Part shown: positions 57,323 to 64,000 of the stretch, piece by piece
Numbering within the stretch: position 1 is the first letter of the stretch
Layout: every line of letters starts with the position of its first letter
Assembly (NCBI GenBank): GCA_028712695.1
Contig: JAQTQZ010000001.1
Coordinates: 1 to 64,000 of the forward strand
DNA length: 64,000 nt
Source of the DNA: Methylovulum sp.
GTDB lineage: Bacteria; Pseudomonadota; Gammaproteobacteria; Methylococcales; Methylomonadaceae
Direction: 5' to 3'
Translations under genes and position numbers: made by a program
The notes under the pieces: model-generated
Told to the model about the DNA's origin: nothing
Database searches by the model: none
Seen by the model: only the letters and a program-made list of their open reading frames with translations

Positions 57323-57418
57323 GTGCAATCGTCAATAATCGGATTTGAAGAAGGCTAACTGCTAAAGTTTTCAGCTTTTCTCAATTCGACCAACGACCGG
57401 CTTTTAGCGGGAGGAGGC

Positions 57419-58285
57419 TTAGTTTTGGGTTAGCGCTTCCAGTTTTGCGGTGGCTAAGCTACGCACACTTTCATCGCTGTCGTTGATGGCTTGGTTGAGT
57501 AGCGTCATATTATCGGTAATGCCATCAACGGCCATTAGCCTGACATCCACGGACTCATCAGACAGTGCGGTTTGTAGCATTGGAGTGACGTTATTATTGC
57601 CTTCAAGATGCGCTAAGGTTGAAATTGCTTGCGCCCTGACGTCGGCATTTTTATCTGCCAACGCATCCTCCAGCATTGTTTTTAGTGCGGGATTGATTTT
57701 AATTTCATCAGTGAGTATTGACTCAATTGCGGTTGCCCGCGTTTCAGGGTTTTTGGATTGGGCTAATGCTAAAAGTTCGTCAGCCCTCTGGGCTTCGGTT
57801 TCGTCATTTTGGCCAGTTTGTTGATTGGCGGATTTATCGCTTGATTGCTCCGGCTTTGCCATACAAACGTTATTTTGAGCCGATAAATTTGCTAAGGTTG
57901 AGCCCATTATCCAGACTTCTGCAATTTCATTTTTTCCGGCGGAATCTTGTGAATGGCGAAAGACGATGTCTGTTCTTTCGGCGATCAGGCAGGCTAACAG
58001 TTGTTTTATCGTTGGGCCCACACACGTGGCAGTCACTAAGTTTTTAGGAAGGACTGAGTAATGGATAGGGATGTTGAGTTGCTGGGCGAGGCTATTTAGC
58101 ACCTGCGCCAAAGGGGTGTCACGAACTTCCAGTTGCAGTTCGCTCCCTTTGTCGGCGGTGATGGCCAAGTGGGTGTTTGCGCTATCAAGCGTCTGTGTTG
58201 TTGCCGCAGCTAGGTTTAATGGCAATAGTGTTAGGGCAAGTATCGCCGTGTTAAGGAAGCGTTGTGATCTACTATTGGCGGGCAT
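57419..58285 (-). CDS. Secreted STN-like plus HEAT-repeat protein
   Basis: 288 residues from MPANSRSQRFLNT (GGAAAC site upstream). A signal peptide ends at AAATT. Residues about 35-95 look like a secretin/TonB short N-terminal (STN) domain (TPLAQVLNSLAQQLNIPIHY). A Gln/Ser linker follows, then about four HEAT-type repeats (ALADKNADVRAQAISTLAHL, ALSDESVDVRLMAVDGI, INDSDESVRSLATAKLEAL). HEAT repeats bind other proteins. It lies at the 3' end of the envelope redox gene run, so a role in that system is possible, but nothing in the sequence shows the partner. Confidence 0.7.
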   Translation of the reverse strand: MPANSRSQRFLNTAILALTLLPLNLAAATTQTLDSANTHLAITADKGSELQLEVRDTPLAQVLNSLAQQLNIPIHYSVLPKNLVTATCVGPTIKQLLACLIAERTDIVFRHSQDSAGKNEIAEVWIMGSTLANLSAQNNVCMAKPEQSSDKSANQQTGQNDETEAQRADELLALAQSKNPETRATAIESILTDEIKINPALKTMLEDALADKNADVRAQAISTLAHLEGNNNVTPMLQTALSDESVDVRLMAVDGITDNMTLLNQAINDSDESVRSLATAKLEALTQN

Positions 58286-58387
58286 AATGTTTCCAAAAAT
58301 GAATGAGGTTGGCAATATGGCCAAAATAAGTTAGGCATCGACCAAAGTAGCAGCCGATGCCTAACAAACTATTGAAAAATCAATTTG

Positions 58388-59089
58388 TTATTGATTTTGC
58401 TTTAGAACCGCAGTGGTCGCTGTTTGTACGCCTGCTGCCGTTTTGCAAGCAAACTGCGCGGTATAAGTCTCCACACCATTTACGGATGATGCACTTTTAT
58501 TGACCTTCATGTTGTATATTCCTTTACCTTTTGCCAGTTTTACTTCAGGGCTGAACACCCCGTCGCCGTCTTTGCTATCTTGGCTTAACGGTGAGGATGC
58601 TGTCCCTTTGGTTGCTTGAATACTGACAATAGGGGCTTTAACGGGCGCCAAATCACTGACAGATACGGCAAGATACGATGTTCCTGTGCCACAAGTGACG
58701 TTATAAACGTCCGTCCGTGCTATCCCTGATGTGCTTAAGCCGACCGATCCGGTGACTGTTTTAGGAGGGACTGCAGCGGTTGTGCAAAGGAAGGTTTTTG
58801 GGTCAAGCGTCTGCCCGGCCGGACAGCCATTGATTAAGTTTTTAAGGCGGCTCAAACCCGATGTGTCAAGGATGTAGGCATTGTAATAATTGGTTTTTAA
58901 ATCACTTCTGCTTTCTTGGCCAGGCGATCCCGCATGACACGATTGGCAACCAGTCACTTTAACGCCTTTTGACATCGCATTGGAAAAAATTTGTGGGTTT
59001 GCCGACGCATTGGTCGTGATGAATTGTGATGCCGCCACTAAGCATAAGGCGGTCAACGCTTTATAAAGATAAGTTGTTTTTTTAGTCAT
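58388..59089 (-). CDS. Periplasmic c-type heme protein
   Basis: 233 residues with a signal peptide ending NASANP. One heme motif CQSCH at about 48-52, with a preceding MSKGVKVTG. The mature remainder (about 90-230) is Ser/Thr/Gly-rich beta-type sequence, with a second pair of cysteines near 90 and 102 and another pair near 132 and 216. I do not recognise the fold. A single-heme carrier fused to a beta domain fits the neighbouring redox genes (dsbD, apbE). Spacing to dsbD is 98 bases. Confidence 0.72.
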   Translation of the reverse strand: MTKKTTYLYKALTALCLVAASQFITTNASANPQIFSNAMSKGVKVTGCQSCHAGSPGQESRSDLKTNYYNAYILDTSGLSRLKNLINGCPAGQTLDPKTFLCTTAAVPPKTVTGSVGLSTSGIARTDVYNVTCGTGTSYLAVSVSDLAPVKAPIVSIQATKGTASSPLSQDSKDGDGVFSPEVKLAKGKGIYNMKVNKSASSVNGVETYTAQFACKTAAGVQTATTAVLKQNQ

Positions 59090-59187
59090 GGGTAATTCCT
59101 CAATTTAGTTAAAAACAGGGTGATGCACTGGTTTTGATATTACTGATAAAAAGCGGGGGGACATTTTGCCAGTCGTCTTCGTGATTT

Positions 59188-61086
59188 TTAGACCGCACTT
59201 TGATTTTCAAGGAGTATTGACATCATTTTTACGGTGGCTTTGTAATCAGTGCCAGACCAGATCAACTGCCCACTAGACGACAAAATGGCAAAATAAGGTA
59301 AGCCAATTTTTAATTGGCGATGTTCGGATTGGGCGCGAAACTTTTCAAATTCAGGTTCTTTGTCGATCAGTTTCACCGCTACGGTGTTTTCCCTTAAGAC
59401 TTGATTGAGTTTCGGGTTATGGGCGACTTCTTCTTTAAAGGCAACACAGTTCGCGCACCAGCTTGCGTAAAAATCGATAAAGATGGGTTTTCCTGATTGC
59501 ATCGCGACTTTTTGGGCGGCGTCAAAATCCCTATACCATGAAACTCCAGCTTCTTCTTGCGCGACAGTGTCGGTACTTTGAGTGTTTGCGGCGATTAGCT
59601 CATTGGCATGCGCTGCTGGGATAATGGGTGTTTTTCCAAGACCCACCACAATCAAACAAGCGCCGACGATAAGTGACATTAATCCGCAAAAGTGGTGCAT
59701 TTTTTGATTGGGTTGGGCATCGGCAGGCAATAGCGATAAGACATTGCAATGCACGACGGCAATCCACACGGCGACCACGCCAAAAGCCAACGCTTGGGTC
59801 ACGGTAGGCTCGACACCGAGCACGCCCATACCTTTAGCAAAATACTGGTAGGCAAAGTACAAAATCATTAAGCCAAACGCGTATTTGATTTTGTTCATCC
59901 AATAGCCGGCTTTTGGCAGTTTTTTAAATTTGACCACGCTAATAATAAAGAAGGGCAAACCGACACCAAAACCAAAACCGCCCATCATGATGCTGCCTTG
60001 TGAAGCGATGCGTAATTTGTCCCAAAAGCTCAACTGCTCGCCGACAGCAACTAACGCGGCGGCTTGGGCGGCAATGTTGTCAGCCACTTGCAGCAATAGC
60101 GCGAAAACAATAGGGCCTACGCAGGGGGAAATGACCAAACCTGCGACGGTACCCATCAGCCAAGTGCCGCCTAACCCTTTAACGCGTGAAGACTGTTGAT
60201 CTAAGCTATGCACTTCATTTTGCATGAAGGCCAATTCGTAAAATCCCAACAAGGCAATGGCAAAAAAGGCAAAAAACAAGGCAAAGCCAATATTGACCCA
60301 AGCCGACTGCATGAAGGTGTTAAACGCGCCGCCCGTCATACCCGCCATTAAGCCTAAGATCATGTAAGTGCCGATAATGCCGACGACATACGCGGAGGCG
60401 TGCAGTTTTTCCTTTTTCGCAATGCCGTTGGCGCGGTTGATGATGAACATTGAGGTGATCGGCAACATCGGGTAAACACAAGGTGTTGCAACCGACAAAA
60501 TACCGGCAATAAACATGAGCCAGAACATAACAAAGGTGTTGTCCTGATTCGTTTTAAATAATGACAACAACTGGTCTGTAATGCTCATAGAGTCATCAGC
60601 ACTTTCAGTGGTTGGCATAACGGCAGCGGTGGGCAGCGTTAGGCTAATGGGTGCTGTTTGGGGACGGTAACACACATGGGTCAGGTCGTTGCATAGCTGA
60701 TAGCCAACCGCTAGCTCGACGGATGGGCTGGACGGCGGCTGCGCACCTAAGGGCGCCACTGAAAAAGTAAACTCGCCTTGGCCTCGTAATACGGTGGCTT
60801 TGACTTTGTCATCGTAGACACCGGCAGGTTTTTGTAGCTTAGTGATTTTTAACTGGGCAGCCGTTAACGCAGCCTTAGAATCGATGGCAATGGGAATGTA
60901 AATGTTTTCTTGTCCGGTATCCAAATAGGCGTGGTGGTCATTCGGTACGCTCAGCAGCAGACGAAACGCTGCTGGCCACTGGCCCGCATTTAACGGGGTG
61001 ATTGTGAGTCCTGCTTTTGGTGTTTCGGCGTGGGCCATCACCATCACCAGTAACCAACACACTGTAATAAATGTAAATTTTTTCAT
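59188..61086 (-). CDS. dsbD: Thiol:disulfide interchange protein DsbD
   Basis: 632 residues, carries electrons from cytoplasmic thioredoxin to the periplasm. Signal peptide, then the periplasmic N-terminal domain with its Cys pair in YQLCNDLTHVCYRP near 127-133, eight membrane helices with the transmembrane Cys in ATPCVYPMLPITS and SPCVGPIVF, and a C-terminal thioredoxin domain with FYASWCANCVAFKEE near 548. All three Cys pairs are visible. In this cluster it probably supplies reductant to the TlpA-like protein and to heme attachment. It is 10 bases from apbE. Confidence 0.94.
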   Translation of the reverse strand: MKKFTFITVCWLLVMVMAHAETPKAGLTITPLNAGQWPAAFRLLLSVPNDHHAYLDTGQENIYIPIAIDSKAALTAAQLKITKLQKPAGVYDDKVKATVLRGQGEFTFSVAPLGAQPPSSPSVELAVGYQLCNDLTHVCYRPQTAPISLTLPTAAVMPTTESADDSMSITDQLLSLFKTNQDNTFVMFWLMFIAGILSVATPCVYPMLPITSMFIINRANGIAKKEKLHASAYVVGIIGTYMILGLMAGMTGGAFNTFMQSAWVNIGFALFFAFFAIALLGFYELAFMQNEVHSLDQQSSRVKGLGGTWLMGTVAGLVISPCVGPIVFALLLQVADNIAAQAAALVAVGEQLSFWDKLRIASQGSIMMGGFGFGVGLPFFIISVVKFKKLPKAGYWMNKIKYAFGLMILYFAYQYFAKGMGVLGVEPTVTQALAFGVVAVWIAVVHCNVLSLLPADAQPNQKMHHFCGLMSLIVGACLIVVGLGKTPIIPAAHANELIAANTQSTDTVAQEEAGVSWYRDFDAAQKVAMQSGKPIFIDFYASWCANCVAFKEEVAHNPKLNQVLRENTVAVKLIDKEPEFEKFRAQSEHRQLKIGLPYFAILSSSGQLIWSGTDYKATVKMMSILLENQSAV

Positions 61087-61096
61087 TTTGTTCTAC

Positions 61097-61990
61097 CTAT
61101 AAAGTGTTAAAAATCTGTCCGTTACTTTGGCAACATAAAAAGGGCACGCCGCATTTTCGTAACCAGGGTAATCCTTTGTCCGCCTTGAGCATGGCAATGG
61201 TCGCCATGCTGCCAGCGACTACACAATGCTCGGCAATGACGCTGACTGCCTGCAAACCAGTGACGGGCCAGCCAGTTTTTGGATGCAATAAGTGGCTGTA
61301 GCGAACCCCGTCAAGAAACTGAAAACGCTCATAATCTCCGCTGCTCGCTAACGCACCGGAACTGAGCTTAAATTGCGCAATCACCTTGTCCGGGTGTCTA
61401 GGATCACGGATTGCTATCGGCCAGCCCTGGTTATTGGGCATGGGGCCAATAACCCTAATATCGCCACCCAACTCCACAATGCCGTTAAGTACGCCTTGCT
61501 GACGAAAGAGGCTGGCTACCGCATCGGCGGCATATTCTTTAACGATGCCGCCAAAATCCAACTGCATACCTGTTTGTGGCAGGTAAATGTTCTGGGCATC
61601 CCATTGCACTTTTTTCCAGCCAATTAACGGCAAAACAGCGTTTATCTCAGCCTTAGTGGGTAAGGCGGTGTTTTTAAAATCCCATACGCGCCGCAATACC
61701 CCTGAAGTGACGTCAAACAATTGCTGGCTTTCCCGATAGCACTGATCGGCATAATGCAATAAAGCCACGGTTTCCGGATCTATAGGCGTTTTAACCCCAG
61801 TGCCGGCACGGCTATTTATCTCCGTTATTAAGCTGTCATCCCGATACCGGGAGTAACGCTGTTCTAGCTGCGCAATGCGCTGTAAAACCAGCTGATAAAG
61901 GGCCTCGGCCTTCGCGCTTGAGTTGCTATAAAACTGCATGGAGCAGGGCGATCCCATTGCTTTAAAAGTAAAATTAAATACTTGCAACAT
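61097..61990 (-). CDS. apbE: FAD:protein FMN transferase (ApbE family)
   Basis: Attaches FMN covalently to Thr/Ser in target flavoproteins. 297 residues with no signal peptide or lipobox visible; the start MLQVFNFTFKAMGSPC is the usual first strand (family: 'GT.Y..k...'), so this is the short, possibly cytoplasmic form. Motifs: EQRYSRYRDDSLITEINSRAG near 44, DFGGIVKEYAADAV near 145, ELGGDIRVIGP near 170, SSGDYERF and YSHLLHPKTGWPV near 225-245 (metal/FAD site). A target flavoprotein has not been recognised in the cluster. Confidence 0.88.
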   Translation of the reverse strand: MLQVFNFTFKAMGSPCSMQFYSNSSAKAEALYQLVLQRIAQLEQRYSRYRDDSLITEINSRAGTGVKTPIDPETVALLHYADQCYRESQQLFDVTSGVLRRVWDFKNTALPTKAEINAVLPLIGWKKVQWDAQNIYLPQTGMQLDFGGIVKEYAADAVASLFRQQGVLNGIVELGGDIRVIGPMPNNQGWPIAIRDPRHPDKVIAQFKLSSGALASSGDYERFQFLDGVRYSHLLHPKTGWPVTGLQAVSVIAEHCVVAGSMATIAMLKADKGLPWLRKCGVPFLCCQSNGQIFNTL

Positions 61991-62000
61991 GGTCGGCTGG

Positions 62001-63278
62001 TCAAAATTTCAAATTGAACGACGCGGTGACCAAGTAATAATTAAAATTGGCAAAATCCCCTGAACTGCTACTGCTGCCTAATTGGTAACTGGCCTGATGG
62101 TCATAGTATTCAATACCCGCTTGAAAACTTAAGCGGTTGATTGATTTAATATCGGTAATTTCCTTGCTCAATTTGACGCCACCCGAAATGGCACCAAATC
62201 CTGCCAGCCTATAATCACTGGAATAGGCGGAATAATTGGCCAATCGCCTAAAGTCACTGGATAGTTGTCCGTTAAAGGTGGGCTGATAAAAATCGGCGCT
62301 ATTTTGCGAGTAATATCTAACGCGCGGGATCAATTGCCAGCCATAGGCGATGGGCTGGTACCAAGCGGCTTCAAAAGTATGGGAATCAACCCCCCAATCA
62401 TCCATCGTAAAGCGATAATCTAGATGCAACGCCGCATCATTAAACTGGTCGAAATGGCGGACGTATTGGTTTAGCCAGGCCCATTGGAATTTTTCCCTCG
62501 GCCGAAGCTCTTCAATCGGCAAACTAAAGCTGAAGCCCGGCGCGGCGACGGCGACTTCCACCCATTTATAAGGGTCGGTCAAATAGCCTTGGCTATAACT
62601 AAAGGTCTGGTTGCTTTGGAATAACGAGTCTTTATCAATAACTTGCGTCACGCCCAGCAAATAGTTCTGGCTAGTTTTGTTTTCATGGATGCGTCCAAAG
62701 TCCGCCGTTGTATGCGCCCATGGCGAAATGGACGGGTCGATTTCATCAAACGCCACAGACCCGCCCAGATTGAAAGTCGTCAGTTTCTTTTTGTTTAAGT
62801 CCAAGCTTAAATTGGTGCCGACATAACGGGACAGGTAATCATTTTCTTTGGAAACGCCACCGTTCAAGTTAACTGAGCCAGAGTCAAAGAAATAACTCAA
62901 GCCAGAGCTGATCGCATCCCGCTGTTCACAGATTGACGCCCCGCATGAACTGTTCGGTGAGGCGGCGCTGATCACTTGCTTGACTTGGCCCTGTGTTTTT
63001 TGGTTATAAACCGGCGAAGCGCCTGAGATGACATCCCGCACCAAATTGAGATTAAGTGTCAACGCCTTGCCAATCGGGGCAGATATCGCCCCTTCAAAAA
63101 TATTGACCTCGATGCGCTTATTGCTTTCCGAATAATGGCCATATTGGAAATCAGCGTTATAGGTTTCTTCAACCCGTCCGGCAGTGGCGGTTTGCATGAT
63201 TCCGGGTAAGGCCAATGCCGCACAGGCCAGACGGGCAAGAGTAGTGTTTTTTTTACGATGTTTCACAGGGATTCTCAT
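62001..63278 (-). CDS. DUF3570 outer-membrane-type protein
   Basis: 425 residues. Signal peptide, then beta-rich sequence to a terminal Phe (ASFNLKF), the pattern of an outer-membrane barrel. EETYNADFQYGHYSESNKRI, the ISGASPVYN motif and GVSKENDYLSRYVGTNLSLD correspond to the DUF3570 family. Cys in SCGASICEQRD may form a disulfide. DUF3570 genes usually sit with DUF4266, ApbE and thioredoxin-like genes, as here. Function is unknown; export or docking of a modified small lipoprotein is a guess from context. Confidence 0.82.
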   Translation of the reverse strand: MRIPVKHRKKNTTLARLACAALALPGIMQTATAGRVEETYNADFQYGHYSESNKRIEVNIFEGAISAPIGKALTLNLNLVRDVISGASPVYNQKTQGQVKQVISAASPNSSCGASICEQRDAISSGLSYFFDSGSVNLNGGVSKENDYLSRYVGTNLSLDLNKKKLTTFNLGGSVAFDEIDPSISPWAHTTADFGRIHENKTSQNYLLGVTQVIDKDSLFQSNQTFSYSQGYLTDPYKWVEVAVAAPGFSFSLPIEELRPREKFQWAWLNQYVRHFDQFNDAALHLDYRFTMDDWGVDSHTFEAAWYQPIAYGWQLIPRVRYYSQNSADFYQPTFNGQLSSDFRRLANYSAYSSDYRLAGFGAISGGVKLSKEITDIKSINRLSFQAGIEYYDHQASYQLGSSSSSGDFANFNYYLVTASFNLKF

Positions 63279-63305
63279 TGTTATTCTTTACAGGAACTGA
63301 CGAAT

Positions 63306-63521
63306 TCAGTTGCAGCCACAACCGCCGCCGCCACCGCCATAACCACCCGTACCGGACTCTTTGCTGAACGCCGCATGTTGGCGCAGACTAAATTCCAACG
63401 CATCAGGGGTCAACGCCATTTGCGGCAACGCTAAATTACCGCGTTGCCTGGGCAAAACTTCAGTACAAGCCACACAACTGATAACCGTGCCAATCACCAT
63501 TAACACATTAAAAATTTTCAT
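63306..63521 (-). CDS. DUF4266 small lipoprotein with Gly-rich Cys tail
   Basis: 71 residues. Hydrophobic leader with a lipobox-like VISC (Cys16), then the DUF4266 core VLPRQRGNLALPQMAL, TPDALEFSLRQHAAFSKE, and a tail of Gly residues ending GGGGGGCGCN. The C-terminal pair of Cys in a Gly run is striking and could bind a metal or be a modification site. It lies 10 bases downstream of the TlpA-like gene and just before DUF3570. Conserved as a very small protein, it resembles a substrate or carrier of the cluster rather than an enzyme; this is inference. Confidence 0.8.
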   Translation of the reverse strand: MKIFNVLMVIGTVISCVACTEVLPRQRGNLALPQMALTPDALEFSLRQHAAFSKESGTGGYGGGGGGCGCN

Positions 63522-63530
63522 GACGATCCG

Positions 63531-64000
63531 TTATTTCTCTGCCAACAACGCGTTGATTTTTTGCTCAAGGCCGTTGATGTCTTCACTGGTGAAGCCATGA
63601 TGGATCATTTGCACCACACCGTGCTTGTCGATGATAAAAGAGGTGGGCATTGATTCAACCACATACTTATCAGACCATTCACCGTTGGTGTCATGTAAAA
63701 CGGTAAAGTCCACCGGGATTTCTTGCAGGAATTTCTCGCCATTTTCTTTCTTTTCATCAAGGTTTATGGCGACCACTTCAAAACCTTGGCTTTTAAGTTT
63801 CTGATGCAGTTTGTTTAATAAAGGAAAAGAAATTCTGCACGGGGCACACCAAGACGCCCAAAAATCAAGATAAACAACTTTGCCATTGAACTGTTGCAAA
63901 TTAACCGGTTGGCCCTGTTGCAAAGAAGGCAAGGTAAATTGTGGTGCAGGCTGGCCGACATCTACCGCGCTAGCATTAAGGCTAAAAACAGCACCCATCA
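63531..64000 (-). CDS. TlpA-like thioredoxin-fold protein (cut by the window edge)
   Basis: At least 155 residues; the first visible ones (VFSLNASAVDV) look like the end of a signal peptide, so the start probably lies outside the window. Thioredoxin fold of the TlpA/ResA group: QFTLPSLQQGQPVNLQQFNG, active site DFWASWCAPCRISFPLL (CxxC), and PTSFIIDKHGVVQMIHHG with the cis-Pro. It is periplasmic and probably a DsbD client. It heads the visible cluster. Confidence 0.88.
   Translation of the reverse strand, partial: MGAVFSLNASAVDVGQPAPQFTLPSLQQGQPVNLQQFNGKVVYLDFWASWCAPCRISFPLLNKLHQKLKSQGFEVVAINLDEKKENGEKFLQEIPVDFTVLHDTNGEWSDKYVVESMPTSFIIDKHGVVQMIHHGFTSEDINGLEQKINALLAEK

Overview
The window looks like chromosome of a type I (gammaproteobacterial, Methylococcales-like) methanotroph. 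It encodes the key enzymes of the ribulose monophosphate (RuMP) cycle (hexulose-6-phosphate synthase and hexuloisomerase with transketolase, transaldolase and aldolase) and the tetrahydromethanopterin-linked formyltransferase/hydrolase complex (fhcBADC). The gene orders glnK-amtB, ntrBC, leuCDB-asd-fimV and gcvR-bcp, and the ClpB, PhoH and FimV types, are typical of Gammaproteobacteria. The species cannot be named from the sequence.

Layout. 1-786: IS5-family transposase tail cutting a dead ISAs1-type transposase, then a promoter. 787-8044: RuMP block hps-phi, terminator, tkt with two proteins of short repeated motifs, terminator, tal, fba. 8039-9100: a mobile-element patch (124-bp MITE with 8-bp target duplication at the fba stop codon, a decayed 768-bp IS1-family element, a 137-bp derivative of it). 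9226-15776 (minus): fhcBA and fhcDC, with an AT-rich ATPase + TOPRIM-like gene pair between fhcA and fhcD. 15.8-21.1 kb: ISAs1 remnant, a membrane protein with a hexanucleotide repeat, gcvR-bcp-phoH, a sulfotransferase. 21.1-29.7 kb: nitrogen block (amtB, glnK, outer-membrane porin, glnA, ntrB, ntrC) with sigma-54 promoters and NtrC-like sites. 30-38.2 kb: cation/proton antiporter, a giant VanZ/O-antigen-ligase protein, a deleted IS, SGNH and GSCFA proteins. 38.4-41.3 kb: clpB behind a sigma-32 promoter, plus a small membrane protein. 41.4-48.4 kb (minus): sucA-sucB-lpd-endonuclease-nudix. 48.8-56.4 kb: adk, leuCDB, asd, fimV. 56.6-57.3 kb: tRNA-Ser and an integrase fragment. 57.4-64 kb (minus): envelope redox cluster tlpA-like, DUF4266, DUF3570, apbE, dsbD, a c-heme protein and a HEAT protein.

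How it works together. Formaldehyde is either assimilated by the RuMP enzymes or oxidised through the H4MPT/fhc branch; both sets are here. Ammonium uptake and assimilation (Amt, PII, GS, NtrBC) sit together under apparent NtrC/sigma-54 control.

The most unusual items are: (1) two membrane-anchored proteins behind tkt carrying 15 copies of a short [ST]-[GSK]-V-x-[KR]-Y-[hydrophobic] motif, possibly a multivalent scaffold; (2) the ATPase/TOPRIM pair inside the fhc operon, resembling two-gene anti-phage systems; (3) a dihydrolipoamide dehydrogenase in the 2-oxoglutarate dehydrogenase operon that lacks one cysteine of its redox disulfide; (4) the DUF4266/DUF3570/ApbE/DsbD/TlpA cluster. All functions here are inferred from sequence reading; no searches were run.
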